Source: Dyella flagellata | GTDB taxonomy: Bacteria; Pseudomonadota; Gammaproteobacteria; Xanthomonadales; Rhodanobacteraceae | Assembly (NCBI RefSeq): GCF_030160275.1 | Contig: NZ_BSOA01000034.1 | Coordinates: 62,001-126,000, forward strand | Direction: 5' to 3' | DNA: 64,000 bases | Shown: positions 8,766 through 19,361 of the stretch, piece after piece | How positions within the stretch are numbered: the first letter of the stretch is position 1 | How the letters are laid out: every line of letters begins with the position of its first letter | Made by a program: the position numbers and the translations under genes | Notes under the pieces: model-generated | Databases searched by the model: none | Told to the model about the DNA's origin: nothing | What the model saw: the letters and a program-made list of their open reading frames with translations, nothing else

Positions 8766-8878
8766 GGGGATCAAGGTGAGGCTTGTAATCGTCAAATGAG
8801 ATTAGGTACGGCGATGAACGATTACAGATCCACTTGGCACGACGCGAAACATTTCCATGTCACGTCAGGAGAAATCTC

Positions 8879-9130
8879 ATGAATCGCACGATACTTGTTG
8901 GTATGGCGGTTGCCTGCTTCGGCTTGGCCATCAGCGGTTGCAACAACCCCAACTCGCCTCCGAGCGGCAACGCCCCGGCGAATCCTTCCACGGCGGCAGC
9001 GCCCGGCGCCAACCCGTCGCCGCCAGCACCGGCCGCTACGGCGCCGGCCAAGCCCTCTACGGCGGCCGCGCCGGCCATGGGGGGCACGGCGATGAAACCG
9101 CCGGCCTCGCCGTCGACAGCTGCACATTGA
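8879..9130 (+). CDS. Small Ala/Pro-rich lipoprotein
   Basis: This 83-aa protein has a lipoprotein signal: hydrophobic residues 5-18 and the lipobox ISGC with cysteine 21. The mature part is almost only Ala, Pro, Ser, Thr, Asn and Gly, with three imperfect repeats built on PSTAAAP (NPSTAAAPGANPS, KPSTAAAPAMGG, SPSTAAH). AGGAGA lies eight bases before the ATG, which supports this start over an upstream one at 8834. It is probably a flexible envelope-anchored peptide; no enzymatic domain is present. Confidence 0.72.
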   Translation: MNRTILVGMAVACFGLAISGCNNPNSPPSGNAPANPSTAAAPGANPSPPAPAATAPAKPSTAAAPAMGGTAMKPPASPSTAAH

Positions 9131-9508
9131 GCAAGCAACAAGAATAAAAATCATCTGGCAGTCCGCGCGATCGGTTGTCGCCAAATGGGTTGCTCGCCAG
9201 TTCGGTGCCCTCTCCTGCGCAAAGCAGGGGAGGGCGGTAGCGATCCCGCGAAGCGGTGGGACTCGGCCGTCCAAAGCCGCTGCATGCAGCGCCAAGCAGT
9301 GATATCGCCCAACATCTTCAAATGAGTGAGCAGCTAGACCGGGTTCGTCTCCACCCGGGTCATCTTGGTCAAACTCGATGACAACGGCGGCAACCCTTTG
9401 CCGCGGCTGCATCACTCAATCTCGCCAAGCCGAAAATTTTTACCTTGTTTCCGCCCGGTTTGTACGGGCAAGCATTCAAGATGACGCCATGGTGCGGAGA
9501 GGCGGCTC
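9131..9508. other. Intergenic region with one palindrome
   Basis: No gene is supported in these ~380 bases. They hold the GC-rich hairpin at 9207-9235, which could end transcription of the lipoprotein gene, and a good ribosome site (GGAGAGG) just ahead of the next ATG. Confidence 0.5.
9207..9235. repeat. GC-rich palindrome, second repeat type
   Basis: Arms gccctctcctgc and gcaggggagggc (one mismatch) flank a five-base loop. The same motif, perfectly paired, is at 52479-52503, so this looks like a second dispersed palindrome family. Confidence 0.65.
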
Positions 9509-9988
9509 ATGAACGCGGATTACGACGTCAACATACTCACTGGCCTGATCGGTGCCACCTTGGACAGTGCAAGGCATTACCGGAAAGTGGCAGGCAATAT
9601 CGGCAATCCGAGAATCCGTGCCTTGTTCGAACATCTCTCGATCCAGCGCAAGCTGATTGCACGGGAATTGCAACTGCAGCGTACCGCCGTCACGGGCAAT
9701 CCTATGGGCGAGGGGATGCTGGTTGCTCATCCTTTGCGCCTGTTCGGGAATCTGCGTCACACCATGGACTATGGCTATTGCGCCTTGATCGATGAAGTGG
9801 AGCGCTGCGAGGAGCGTATCAAGGCGAAGTATGAACACGCCTTGATGGACTGCCGGCTATCCGGGCTATCGCGCACGGTGGTGGAGAACGCCTACGCCTC
9901 GGTGCAGGAAGGTTGTGCCGACATGCACGCATTGAAGCGCTATCCACACGCTGAGCACAGTCACAGCGAACGGCTGGAACAGTGGTAG
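9509..9988 (+). CDS. PA2169/DUF2383-family four-helix protein
   Basis: This 159-aa soluble protein is almost entirely helical. It starts MNADYDVNILTGLIGATLDS and continues with a paired-helix pattern (ARHYRKVAGNIGNPRIRALF and HLSIQRKLIARELQLQ) like DUF2383 proteins, which are ferritin-like or four-helix stress proteins of unknown biochemical role. GGAGAGG sits eight bases before the ATG. Six scattered cysteines or so occur without a metal motif. It stands alone between intergenic regions; its neighbours give no further clue. Confidence 0.7.
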   Translation: MNADYDVNILTGLIGATLDSARHYRKVAGNIGNPRIRALFEHLSIQRKLIARELQLQRTAVTGNPMGEGMLVAHPLRLFGNLRHTMDYGYCALIDEVERCEERIKAKYEHALMDCRLSGLSRTVVENAYASVQEGCADMHALKRYPHAEHSHSERLEQW

Positions 9989-9998
9989 ACCCGAGGCG

Positions 9999-10127
9999 TC
10001 AGCGGTAGGGCGGTGCGCGCGGGGTAGGCGGCCGCGCTTCCTGGTGCCGTATGGCGCGGTATGCGCCGACCAGGATGAACCCCGCAAGCAGTAATACGAA
10101 CACGATCCAGCCAATTCGCTTGAGCAT
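9999..10127 (-). CDS. Small single-span membrane protein
   Basis: This 42-aa frame reads MLKRIGWIVFVLLLAGFILV followed by a basic, proline-rich tail ending APPYR. It has one strong transmembrane segment at residues 5-24 with positive charges on both sides. The ATG at 10127 has no clear Shine-Dalgarno sequence. The clean hydrophobic pattern argues for a real small membrane protein, but there is no family match I can name. Confidence 0.45.
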   Translation of the reverse strand: MLKRIGWIVFVLLLAGFILVGAYRAIRHQEARPPTPRAPPYR

Positions 10128-10377
10128 GGGCGCCAACGTCTGGGTCGCAAGGGGACGGCAACGTTCCAAAAACTAGTCAGTCTGGGGTCGCCCATGCGTG
10201 AACGAATACACTTTGTTCACGAAAAGCGGCGCTCGTCTTGACTTCACTTTCACATAACCTGTCCCCGTTTTGGTTATTGTCCGCCACATCGGGGCCTATT
10301 CATTTTCCGTTGCAGTGCCGCCAAATACCGTTTGGCTGTTCGCCGGTTAAGGCATATGAAGATCGGGTGGGGATCGC

Positions 10378-10728
10378 ATGAAGACTGTTCTGCTCGTTGA
10401 CGACAATCGAGACGTGCTCGAGGTGACCGCATTCATGCTTGAGGATGCCGGTTACGAAGTGGTAGCGGCGCACAATTGCGAACAAGCCATGCAGGTCGCT
10501 TCGGTGCGGACGGACATTGGCGTCGTGCTGACGGACCTCAACCTGAAGCAAGGCATGAGCGGCATCGAGATGGGCAAAGCCATGCACAAGGAAGGCTTGA
10601 AGTGCCCGATGATCGTAATGTCCGGCGACTGCGAGCCACCTGGGGAGGCGTTGCAATCGTGGATGAAATATCTGCCCAAGCCGTTTGATCGCAAGACCTT
10701 GCTGGCGGCAATTACCGAATATGCTTGA
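10378..10728 (+). CDS. Single-domain response regulator (CheY-like receiver)
   Basis: This 116-aa protein is a stand-alone receiver domain. Acidic residues D8 and D9 lie in LLVDDN, the phosphorylated aspartate is D53 in VLTDLN, a conserved MSGD supplies the Ser/Thr switch, and the lysine is in YLPKPF. There is no output domain, so it must act through protein contacts. It precedes a hybrid histidine kinase with its own receiver by about 110 bases, suggesting a phosphorelay pair. Confidence 0.9.
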   Translation: MKTVLLVDDNRDVLEVTAFMLEDAGYEVVAAHNCEQAMQVASVRTDIGVVLTDLNLKQGMSGIEMGKAMHKEGLKCPMIVMSGDCEPPGEALQSWMKYLPKPFDRKTLLAAITEYA

Positions 10729-10840
10729 TCCAAGGCCGATGCGGAAACTGCATCGGCGCGCCAGTACGAATCGTCCTTAAGCTCGGCAACAAGCGTACGC
10801 AAGGAGCTGGCCTGGAGCCCCGCACACAAAGGGCCTAGGT

Positions 10841-12688
10841 ATGCACGAATCGGAGCAGGCTCGCATACGGCTTGGACTCGTCGGGGGATTCGTACTGCTG
10901 CTGTGTGTCTGCGCGCTGGTGATCGTAGCCGCGTTCTCCAGCATGGGGGCCGAGCGGCAGGTCGAGCATTCGATGCTGGTCAGGCAAACGCTTGCGCAGC
11001 TCCTTGGCGGCTTGCAGGAAGCCGAATCGGGGCAGCGCGGCTATCTGCTGACGGGTGACAGCCGGTACCTCGCGGCAGTGGACACGACTAAAACGCAATT
11101 GCCCGTGTTGGAAGGCCAGCTGCGTCAGCTCACCGAAAAAAGTACCGCGCACCAGCGTCAGCTGGACGCTTTCTATCCGCTGATCGCGGCGAAGATGGAC
11201 GACCTGTCCAATACCATCCAGCAACGGCAGGCCGGGCATGCCGACGCGGCGACCTGGTTGGTCGAAGCCAATTTGGGCCGTAACCGCATGCGACGCATCC
11301 GCGATCTGGCGGACGACTTCGATCGAACCGAACTGGACATGCTGCGCGAGCGCACCACCGCCGCGGCGATGCAGCGAAGCTTTCTCACCACCGCGATGAT
11401 ACTGGTGACGCTGCTGGCCAGCACACTGGGCTTCATCATCGTGATGAAGGCGCGCCGCTATGCCTTGGACATGCGCGAAAAGAATCGTTCGCTGCGCGCT
11501 GAGATCGAGCAGCGCGAGGCTGCGGAACAGCAATTGCGGCAATCGCAGAAAATGGAGGCGCTGGGCCAGCTCACCGGTGGAGTGGCGCACGACTTCAATA
11601 ACATGCTGGCGGTCATCTTCGGCAACCTGGAAATGTTGGTCAGGCGCCTGCCGGAAAGCGAGGTGCGCTGGTGCAGGTTGGCCAGCAATGCCTTGGCCGG
11701 CGCACAGCGCGCAGCGGAACTCACCAAGCGCCTGCTCGCTTTCTCCCGCCAGCAGCCCTTGCAACCGAAGTCGATCGACGTGAACCAGTGCGTGCAGGAC
11801 GTACCGATGATGCTGCGCCGTTCATTGGGCGAGAACGTCAGGATCGACATTGTGCAGGGTGATGGCCTATGGCGGGCTTACGTGGACGGCCCGCAACTGG
11901 AAAGCGCCATTCTCAACCTGGCGGTCAACGCAAGAGACGCCATGAAGGGCGTAGGCAGACTCGGCATCGAAACCGCCAACGTCATCCTGGATCGCAGTTA
12001 TGCCGATGCGCAAGGCGAATTGACGCCGGGCCAGTACGTGATGGTGGCGGTGACCGATTCCGGCTGCGGCATGTCGCCCGAAGTGATCAGCAGGGCCTTC
12101 GATCCCTTCTTCACCACCAAGGACATCGGGCACGGCACCGGCTTGGGCCTCAGCCAGGTCCATGGTTTCGCCAAACAGTCGCAGGGGCACGTCAAGATCT
12201 ACAGCGAGCAGGGCATGGGTACCACCGTGAAACTGTATCTGCCGAGGGATAGCTCCAAGGATGAGGAAAAGCCGGCGCGACCGGTCGTGTTGACGACGCC
12301 GGTCTCGCCACAACGCAAGGTGCTGGTCGTGGAGGATGACGCGGATGTGCGTGAGTTCGTGGTTTCCGCCCTTGAGGACCTGGGTTACCAGGCGATTGCC
12401 GCGGACGACGCAGAGTCGGCGCGCGCGCTGCTGATGGAAGATGAGCAGATCGATGTCATGCTGACGGATGTAGTGATGCCGGGCGCCAACGGCAGGCAGC
12501 TGTTCGATGACATCCGCGGCATACGGCCGAACATGACGGTGGTGTTCATGACGGGATACTCGCGCAATGCCATCGTGCACAACGGTGTGCTGGACGATGG
12601 CGTTCGCCTTATTACCAAGCCATTCACCGTTGACGAGCTGTCGCGCGAAATGCTGGCAGCCATCGCCGCTGAAAGCGTGCTGCGTTAG
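10841..12688 (+). CDS. Hybrid sensor histidine kinase with CHASE3-like sensor and receiver
   Basis: This 615-aa inner-membrane kinase has a first span at about residues 11-32, a periplasmic helical CHASE3-like region (~35-178, with ESGQRGYLLTGDSRYL), and a second span at ~183-202. The dimerisation domain carries the phospho-accepting H250 in GGVAHDFNN. ATPase motifs are the N-box near N363 (LNLAVNARDAM), G1 DSGCGM at 406-411 and G2 GTGLGLS near 432-438. A C-terminal receiver spans about 492-612 with phospho-aspartate D543. The upstream single-domain receiver at 10378 is a plausible partner. No DNA-binding output protein is encoded nearby, so the regulated process is unknown. Confidence 0.92.
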   Translation: MHESEQARIRLGLVGGFVLLLCVCALVIVAAFSSMGAERQVEHSMLVRQTLAQLLGGLQEAESGQRGYLLTGDSRYLAAVDTTKTQLPVLEGQLRQLTEKSTAHQRQLDAFYPLIAAKMDDLSNTIQQRQAGHADAATWLVEANLGRNRMRRIRDLADDFDRTELDMLRERTTAAAMQRSFLTTAMILVTLLASTLGFIIVMKARRYALDMREKNRSLRAEIEQREAAEQQLRQSQKMEALGQLTGGVAHDFNNMLAVIFGNLEMLVRRLPESEVRWCRLASNALAGAQRAAELTKRLLAFSRQQPLQPKSIDVNQCVQDVPMMLRRSLGENVRIDIVQGDGLWRAYVDGPQLESAILNLAVNARDAMKGVGRLGIETANVILDRSYADAQGELTPGQYVMVAVTDSGCGMSPEVISRAFDPFFTTKDIGHGTGLGLSQVHGFAKQSQGHVKIYSEQGMGTTVKLYLPRDSSKDEEKPARPVVLTTPVSPQRKVLVVEDDADVREFVVSALEDLGYQAIAADDAESARALLMEDEQIDVMLTDVVMPGANGRQLFDDIRGIRPNMTVVFMTGYSRNAIVHNGVLDDGVRLITKPFTVDELSREMLAAIAAESVLR

Positions 12689-12799
12689 ACCCCGTTTTAG
12701 CACCCGGCACGCAAACTGAATGCACTCACGAAGCCACGACAGCTTTCTCACATTTCCCGCAAAATAATGGCGTCATCCCAGCTGAAGAAGGGTGTCGCC

Positions 12800-13153
12800 A
12801 TGAGCATGCGTCTGCCGGCAAGACTCGCATTGATCGGCTGCCTGATGATATCGGGCATTTGTGTCGCTTCAGCCCAGGACAATAGCGCGCCTGCCACCAG
12901 CCCTCATCAGGTCTGCCGCAAGGTCAAGGTGCAGGATCGTCCGAAGGATAGTCACCAGATCGCAGGAACGCTGGTTGGGGCCGCGGCGGGTGGCTTGCTG
13001 GGCAATCAATTCGGCGGCGGCAAGGGCAAGGTGCTCACCACGGCCGGCGGCGTGGTAGCCGGCGGTTACGCCGGCAAGAAGGTGCAGGAAAGTCACCAGC
13101 AAAACAACGCGACCTATCATTATGAAGAGCACTGCTACGAAACGCGGCAATAG
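12800..13153 (+). CDS. Glycine-zipper 2TM envelope protein
   Basis: This ~117-aa exported protein begins with a signal peptide (MSMRLPARLALIGCLMISGI) and contains a glycine-zipper pair, LVGAAAGGLLGNQFGGGKGK and TTAGGVVAGGYAGKKVQ, typical of the 17-kDa surface antigen/SlyB-like domain. Four cysteines occur, of which the last pair region (EEHCYETRQ) is C-terminal. The ATG at 12800 has AAGAAGGG upstream; an ATG at 12767 adds eleven residues and is a possible alternative. Likely a small outer-envelope protein; exact role unknown. Confidence 0.75.
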   Translation: MSMRLPARLALIGCLMISGICVASAQDNSAPATSPHQVCRKVKVQDRPKDSHQIAGTLVGAAAGGLLGNQFGGGKGKVLTTAGGVVAGGYAGKKVQESHQQNNATYHYEEHCYETRQ

Positions 13154-13431
13154 GTGGGATTTGTCGTTACCGCCGGCTTCCGATCGCGGTAGCATCATGC
13201 ATACGCTGCTCATTGTGCCGGTGCCTGTGGGATCGAGCCAATGAATCAAGTGCAGAACAAATATCTGGGCGATCGCTCGGCTCCGGGGAATGGGTGCTGC
13301 GATCGCTGGACCCTGGTGGTGTGCAGCGAGCCGTCTTTGCTGGCCACCTCGCAATGGATGGCGAATGATCATTTCGTCGGACCGAAGGTGGAGTCGGCGC
13401 TAAGCGAGCTTTTGCACGAGGCGGAGTTGAT

Positions 13432-13779
13432 TTGAACAGCCAGGGTGCGGTGGTGGGAGCTTACGATCCCTCCGAGAACCCGCTGGACTATGCTTTGGCC
13501 AAGGGCGCCATCGTTACCTTCACCAAGGGGCTGGCCAAGCAGATGATCAAGCGCGGCATTCGGGTGAACGGCGTTGCGCCGGGATCGTTCTGGACGCCCT
13601 TGCAGGTGAGCGGCGGACAGACGCAGAAGAACCTTCGGACATTCGGCGAGACCACGCCGATGGGGCAGCCGGGGCAGCCGGCTGAAATCGCCCACGTGTA
13701 TGTGCAGCTTGCCTGCGCCGAATCCAGCTATGTGACTGGACAGGTCTACGGCGAATCCGGTGGGCGGGGGCAGCCGTGA
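13432..13779 (+). pseudogene. 5'-truncated short-chain dehydrogenase (YghA-type)
   Basis: The frame encodes only the C-terminal ~115 residues of an SDR. It has the catalytic YALAK (Tyr-x-x-x-Lys), then KQMIKRGIRVNGVAPGSFWT and SSYVTGQVYGESGGRG. This matches YghA-type SDRs of ~285-300 aa, in which a Rossmann half with the TGxxxGIG motif should precede; nothing like it is present upstream. The only start is a TTG. A 5' deletion has removed the NAD(P)-binding half. Its stop overlaps the next start (GTGA), so the junction with the DUF4142 gene has been kept. Confidence 0.72.
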
Positions 13780-14360
13780 CGGCGCCTCAGGCGTTCACGT
13801 CTGCGCGTCTTTCGCTGCTGCTGTGCTTTATCGTGGTGCCTGCCGTGGGCTTGGCGCAGAAACCGCAAAAGCAAAGCACCCACCGCCCGCTGCGTGGCGT
13901 ACACGAGCGGGCGTTTCTGGCCCAGGCAATCGCGGATGACGCCATGCAGATAGCATTGGCCAGACTCGCGATGATGAAGTCGAGCAATCCCCGACTGCGG
14001 GCGCTGGCGAGCAAAATTGTCAGCGACCATGCCGCGCTCGATTTGCAATTCTCTCGGCTTGCCGCGAACAGCGGCAGCAAGGGGCATGCGCACGATGCTC
14101 CCGCTCGCGACATCATCGCCATGCAGGCACATCTGCAGTCGTTGCAAGGCGAGGCGTTCGACCGGGCCTTTGTAGGCACGATGGTGAAGGAGCACCACAA
14201 GATCATCGCCGCCTATGCCGTGGCCGCGAAAACCTCGGCCGATGACAAGCTCAGAACCATCGCCGCACGGGGACTACCTGTGCTGCAGGGTCATCTGGAT
14301 GCCGCGCGTTCGCTGATGAAAGAAGCTAGCCTTGCGCAGCAGGGGCGGGAACACCGATAA
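13776..14360 (+). CDS. DUF4142 exported protein
   Basis: This 194-aa protein starts at a GTG that overlaps the upstream TGA. A signal peptide (SARLSLLLCFIVVPAVGLAQ) precedes a helical DUF4142 domain with HERAFLAQAIADDAMQIALA, LRALASKIVSDHAALDLQF and FVGTMVKEHHKIIAAYAVAA. DUF4142 proteins are periplasmic ferritin-like helical bundles, often stress-associated, with no defined biochemistry. The conserved D and H residues of the helices are present. Translation probably couples to the remnant SDR frame ahead of it. Confidence 0.8.
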   Translation: MTAPQAFTSARLSLLLCFIVVPAVGLAQKPQKQSTHRPLRGVHERAFLAQAIADDAMQIALARLAMMKSSNPRLRALASKIVSDHAALDLQFSRLAANSGSKGHAHDAPARDIIAMQAHLQSLQGEAFDRAFVGTMVKEHHKIIAAYAVAAKTSADDKLRTIAARGLPVLQGHLDAARSLMKEASLAQQGREHR

Positions 14361-14364
14361 AGGA

Positions 14365-14559
14365 TTACCACTCCGCCCAGTTGGCCTGCCAGCTGCCAGT
14401 CTTTTCCGGACGCGGCAAGGACAGGCCGCGGTGCGGTTTCGCCTGCTGGCCAGAGTTGTCATGGTGACGCCGACGCCGAGAGTCCAAAGCCAGGCGCTCC
14501 TGTTCGGACAGGCCGATCTTGCGGCTGCGCCGGGCGATGGTGGCGTTGCGGATGCTCAT
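14365..14559 (-). CDS. Small basic hypothetical protein
   Basis: This 64-aa frame reads MSIRNATIARRSRKIGLSEQ, has a strongly basic middle (DSRRRRHHDNSGQQ) and ends SWQANWAEW. It lies tail to tail with the DUF4142 gene, 4 bases apart. A longer version from 14640 is open, but no ribosome site is convincing for either start. No family recognised; the residue pattern looks protein-like but not decisive. Confidence 0.4.
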   Translation of the reverse strand: MSIRNATIARRSRKIGLSEQERLALDSRRRRHHDNSGQQAKPHRGLSLPRPEKTGSWQANWAEW

Positions 14560-14703
14560 TTTATGAAGAGACCAGGGCTTGATATTTTCTCGGACGAGGC
14601 TTGAACGGAATGCGCATGCTGTGTCGAGGCGGCTGTTCACGGATATTCAAGCCGCCTCGCTGCCCCCAGCATGCTTGAGCGATATGTCAGTTCCATGTTG
14701 CAC

Positions 14704-14730
14704 ATAGGCTGGGATGGCAATCTCAGCATC
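14704..14730. repeat. Solo arm of the REP-like palindrome
   Basis: The stretch taggctgggatggcaatctc followed by agcatcg matches the left half of the dispersed palindromes (compare 33644 onward), but the second half is missing, so it is a decayed copy. Confidence 0.55.
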
Positions 14731-14771
14731 GAACCCTCATCGAGGAGGGGGCTGGCCCTTCCTCGGGTCAC

Positions 14772-14800
14772 AAAAAAGGCCACCTGGAGGTGGCCTTTTT
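14772..14800 (-). terminator. Intrinsic terminator of tRNA-Val
   Basis: The stem ggccacc/ggtggcc with a four-base loop is flanked by six A on the left and five T on the right. On the minus strand it gives a hairpin followed by a T-run, 14 bases after the tRNA end; it could also work on the plus strand. Confidence 0.88.
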
Positions 14801-14814
14801 CATCGAAATCGAGA

Positions 14815-14889
14815 TGGTGGGCGGTACAAGGATCGAACTTGTGACACCTGCCGTGTGAAGGCAGTGCTCTACCGCTGAGCTAACCGCCC
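14815..14889 (-). tRNA. tRNA-Val (anticodon CAC)
   Basis: The minus strand folds as a 75-base tRNA including an encoded CCA end. The acceptor stem GGGCGGT pairs with ACCGCCC, the D-arm contains AGCTCAGCGGTAGAGC, the anticodon stem is CTGCC/GGCAG with loop TTCACAC (anticodon CAC, valine), and the T-arm contains GTTCGATCC. A Rho-independent terminator follows. Confidence 0.95.
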
Positions 14890-15020
14890 GCCGGGAACGC
14901 GAAACTATACGGGCCGAGGGGCCAGCCGTCAACACTTCCGAGGGTCGCGCGTTTTTCCATGGGTCGAAAGCGCGGGGCGGCTAAAATGCCCCGTTCCCCT
15001 TGCCCACACGGCTGCGCCCC

Positions 15021-15350
15021 ATGCATTTGGACCTCTCGCATATTCTGCACGCCCTGCAGAACTTCCACGTCACGCCCTGGAAGATCGTCGGCTACCTGGG
15101 CACCTTCATGTTCACGGGGCGCTGGTTCGTGCAGCTTTACTACACGCGCAAATACAAGCGCGTAGTGATGCCGCTGTCGTTCTGGTGGATGTCGGTGTCA
15201 GGCAGTGCCTTGCTGCTGGCGTATTTCGTATTCGGCAAGAATGACTCGGTGGGAATCCTTTCCAACTTCTTCCCGGTGTTCGTGTCGATTTACAACCTGG
15301 TGACGCATTTGCGCCATCACGGGCGGGATGAAGTGGGGGGGAAGGGCTAG
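15021..15350 (+). CDS. Lipid A biosynthesis N-terminal (LAB_N) domain membrane protein
   Basis: This 109-aa protein has about three membrane spans and the LAB_N signature: GYLGTFMFTGRWFVQLYYTR, KRVVMPLSFWWMSVSGSALL and GILSNFFPVFVSIYNLVTHL. The domain is named for its occurrence beside lipid-A-disaccharide synthase, and stand-alone copies often accompany glycosyltransferase/ArnT-type lipid A modification genes. Here no such partner is adjacent. The ATG at 15021 gives the expected domain start. Stand-alone function unknown. Confidence 0.85.
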   Translation: MHLDLSHILHALQNFHVTPWKIVGYLGTFMFTGRWFVQLYYTRKYKRVVMPLSFWWMSVSGSALLLAYFVFGKNDSVGILSNFFPVFVSIYNLVTHLRHHGRDEVGGKG

Positions 15351-15372
15351 GTCGGGCGCGTCATTCTGGCGC

Positions 15373-15440
15373 GTAGGCTGGGATGACAATCCCAGCATCG
15401 GCATACCGCGTGGAAAGCTGGGATTAGCATTCCAGCCTAC
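15373..15440. repeat. Dispersed REP-like palindrome, copy 2
   Basis: A 68-bp copy runs from gtaggctgggatgacaatcc to the inverted arm ending cctac, with some mismatches in the right arm. It lies between convergent genes, 22 bases after the LAB_N stop and 25 before the metH stop. Confidence 0.85.
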
Positions 15441-15465
15441 GCACTAGGGGTTGCCCCAACCTGCG

Positions 15466-18156
<2,691 letters not shown>

Positions 18157-18175
18157 CGACGATTTTTGTTCTGCT

Positions 18176-18203
18176 CCCGGCCCCTGGTGGGAACCGGGCC
18201 GGG
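18176..18203 (-). promoter_or_regulatory. Hairpin between the two metH cistrons
   Basis: The arms cccggccc and gggccggg are perfectly complementary with a 12-base loop. It lies in the 108-base gap between the two parts of metH, about 20 bases ahead of the second start, and could affect mRNA stability or relative expression. No known riboswitch class is recognised. Confidence 0.4.
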
Positions 18204-18264
18204 ATGGGGAAGGGATTTTGCGGGAAGGGCGGCCATACGGATCCGCGTCGCATTTGCTGTTGGC

Positions 18265-19347
18265 TTACGCCGCTTCTTTCTCTTCGGCAGCGGGCGTACG
18301 CGGTGCATAGTTGCTCACCGCTTCAGCAATCGCCTTGATATGCGCCGGCGTGGTTCCGCAACAGCCACCTACCATGTTGAGCAGGCCGTCGCGCGCGAAA
18401 CTGCCGATCACCGCCGCCATCTGGGCCGGGGTTTCATCGTATTCGCCGAACGCATTGGGCAAGCCGGCGTTCGGGTGGGTGCTGACATAACACTCCGAAA
18501 CATTCGCCAGCGTCTGCACGTGCGGGCGCAAGTCCGCTGCGCCCAATGCGCAGTTCAGGCCGACGGAAAGCGGGCGGATGTGCTTGACCGAGTAATAGAA
18601 CGCTTCGGCGGTCTGGCCCGAAAGCGTGCGGCCGGAACGGTCGGTGATGGTGCCGGAAATCATTACCGGCACGCGGCTGCCGCGTGCACGGAACAGCTCG
18701 CTCAGTGCGAACAGCGCTGCCTTGGCGTTGAGCGTATCGAAAATGGTTTCCACCATGATCACGTCGGCGCCGCCGTCGAGCAGGCCACGGGCGGCTTCGT
18801 TGTAGTTGTCGACCAGCTCCTCGAAGCTGACGTTGCGAAAGCCCGGGTCGTTGACGTCGGGCGACAGCGAAGCGGTACGGCTGGTGGGGCCAAGTATGCC
18901 GATCGCAAAACGCGGCCTGGCCGGGTTTTGCGCCGTGTACGCAGCACAGGCGGCGCGCGCGAGTTTGGCGCCTTCGCGGTTCAACTCATAGGCAAGGTGT
19001 TCCAGACGGTAATCGGCCTGACTGATGCGCGTGGAGTTGAAGGTGTTGGTTTCGACCAGGTCGGCGCCGGCTTCGAGGTATGCCTCATGCACGCCGCGGA
19101 TGATGTCCGGCTTGGTGAGCGTAAGCAGGTCGTTGTTGCCTTTCAGGTCGCAGGCACCCGGATGATCGTGCGCGTGCTGGCTGTCGTGGCCCTCGGCGAA
19201 GCGCTCGCCGCGAAAGCCCGCTTCATCCAGCCGATGACCTTGCAACATGGTGCCCATGCCGCCGTCGAGGATCAGGATGCGCTCGCGTAACGCGGCCTGG
19301 AGCGCCGCGACGCGTTCGGGGTGTAGCCAGGGGAGAGTGCTGCTCAT
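18265..19347 (-). CDS. metH: Methionine synthase, separate homocysteine S-methyltransferase domain
   Basis: This 360-aa protein corresponds to the N-terminal module of MetH. It contains [35 protein letters not shown], and the zinc ligands in VGLNCALGA and [12 protein letters not shown]. Zinc-bound homocysteine accepts methyl from cobalamin carried by the product of the downstream gene. The normal ~1,230-residue enzyme is thus divided exactly at the domain border, and both halves have intact active residues, so this is a genuine split rather than a mutation. Split MetH is known in xanthomonads and some other bacteria. It lies 14 bases after the ArsR-type gene, in one operon. Confidence 0.95.
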   Translation of the reverse strand: MSSTLPWLHPERVAALQAALRERILILDGGMGTMLQGHRLDEAGFRGERFAEGHDSQHAHDHPGACDLKGNNDLLTLTKPDIIRGVHEAYLEAGADLVETNTFNSTRISQADYRLEHLAYELNREGAKLARAACAAYTAQNPARPRFAIGILGPTSRTASLSPDVNDPGFRNVSFEELVDNYNEAARGLLDGGADVIMVETIFDTLNAKAALFALSELFRARGSRVPVMISGTITDRSGRTLSGQTAEAFYYSVKHIRPLSVGLNCALGAADLRPHVQTLANVSECYVSTHPNAGLPNAFGEYDETPAQMAAVIGSFARDGLLNMVGGCCGTTPAHIKAIAEAVSNYAPRTPAAEEKEAA

Positions 19348-19361
19348 GAGGGGGAACTCCT

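Noticed and set aside
13241..13435. 64-codon plus-strand frame (MNQVQNKYLGDRSAPGNGCC) between the glycine-zipper gene and the SDR remnant
   Set aside because: No ribosome site, no recognisable pattern, and it lies where the missing SDR half should be; probably random frame in degraded DNA.
18157..18264. Possible SAM or SAH riboswitch between the metH cistrons
   Set aside because: Only one simple hairpin is present; the conserved junction sequences of known classes are not seen, and the position is inside the operon.
18157..18264. Sequencing error or frameshift as the cause of the two-part metH
   Set aside because: The break is exactly at the domain border, with 108 bases of non-coding DNA, separate starts and intact residues on both sides.
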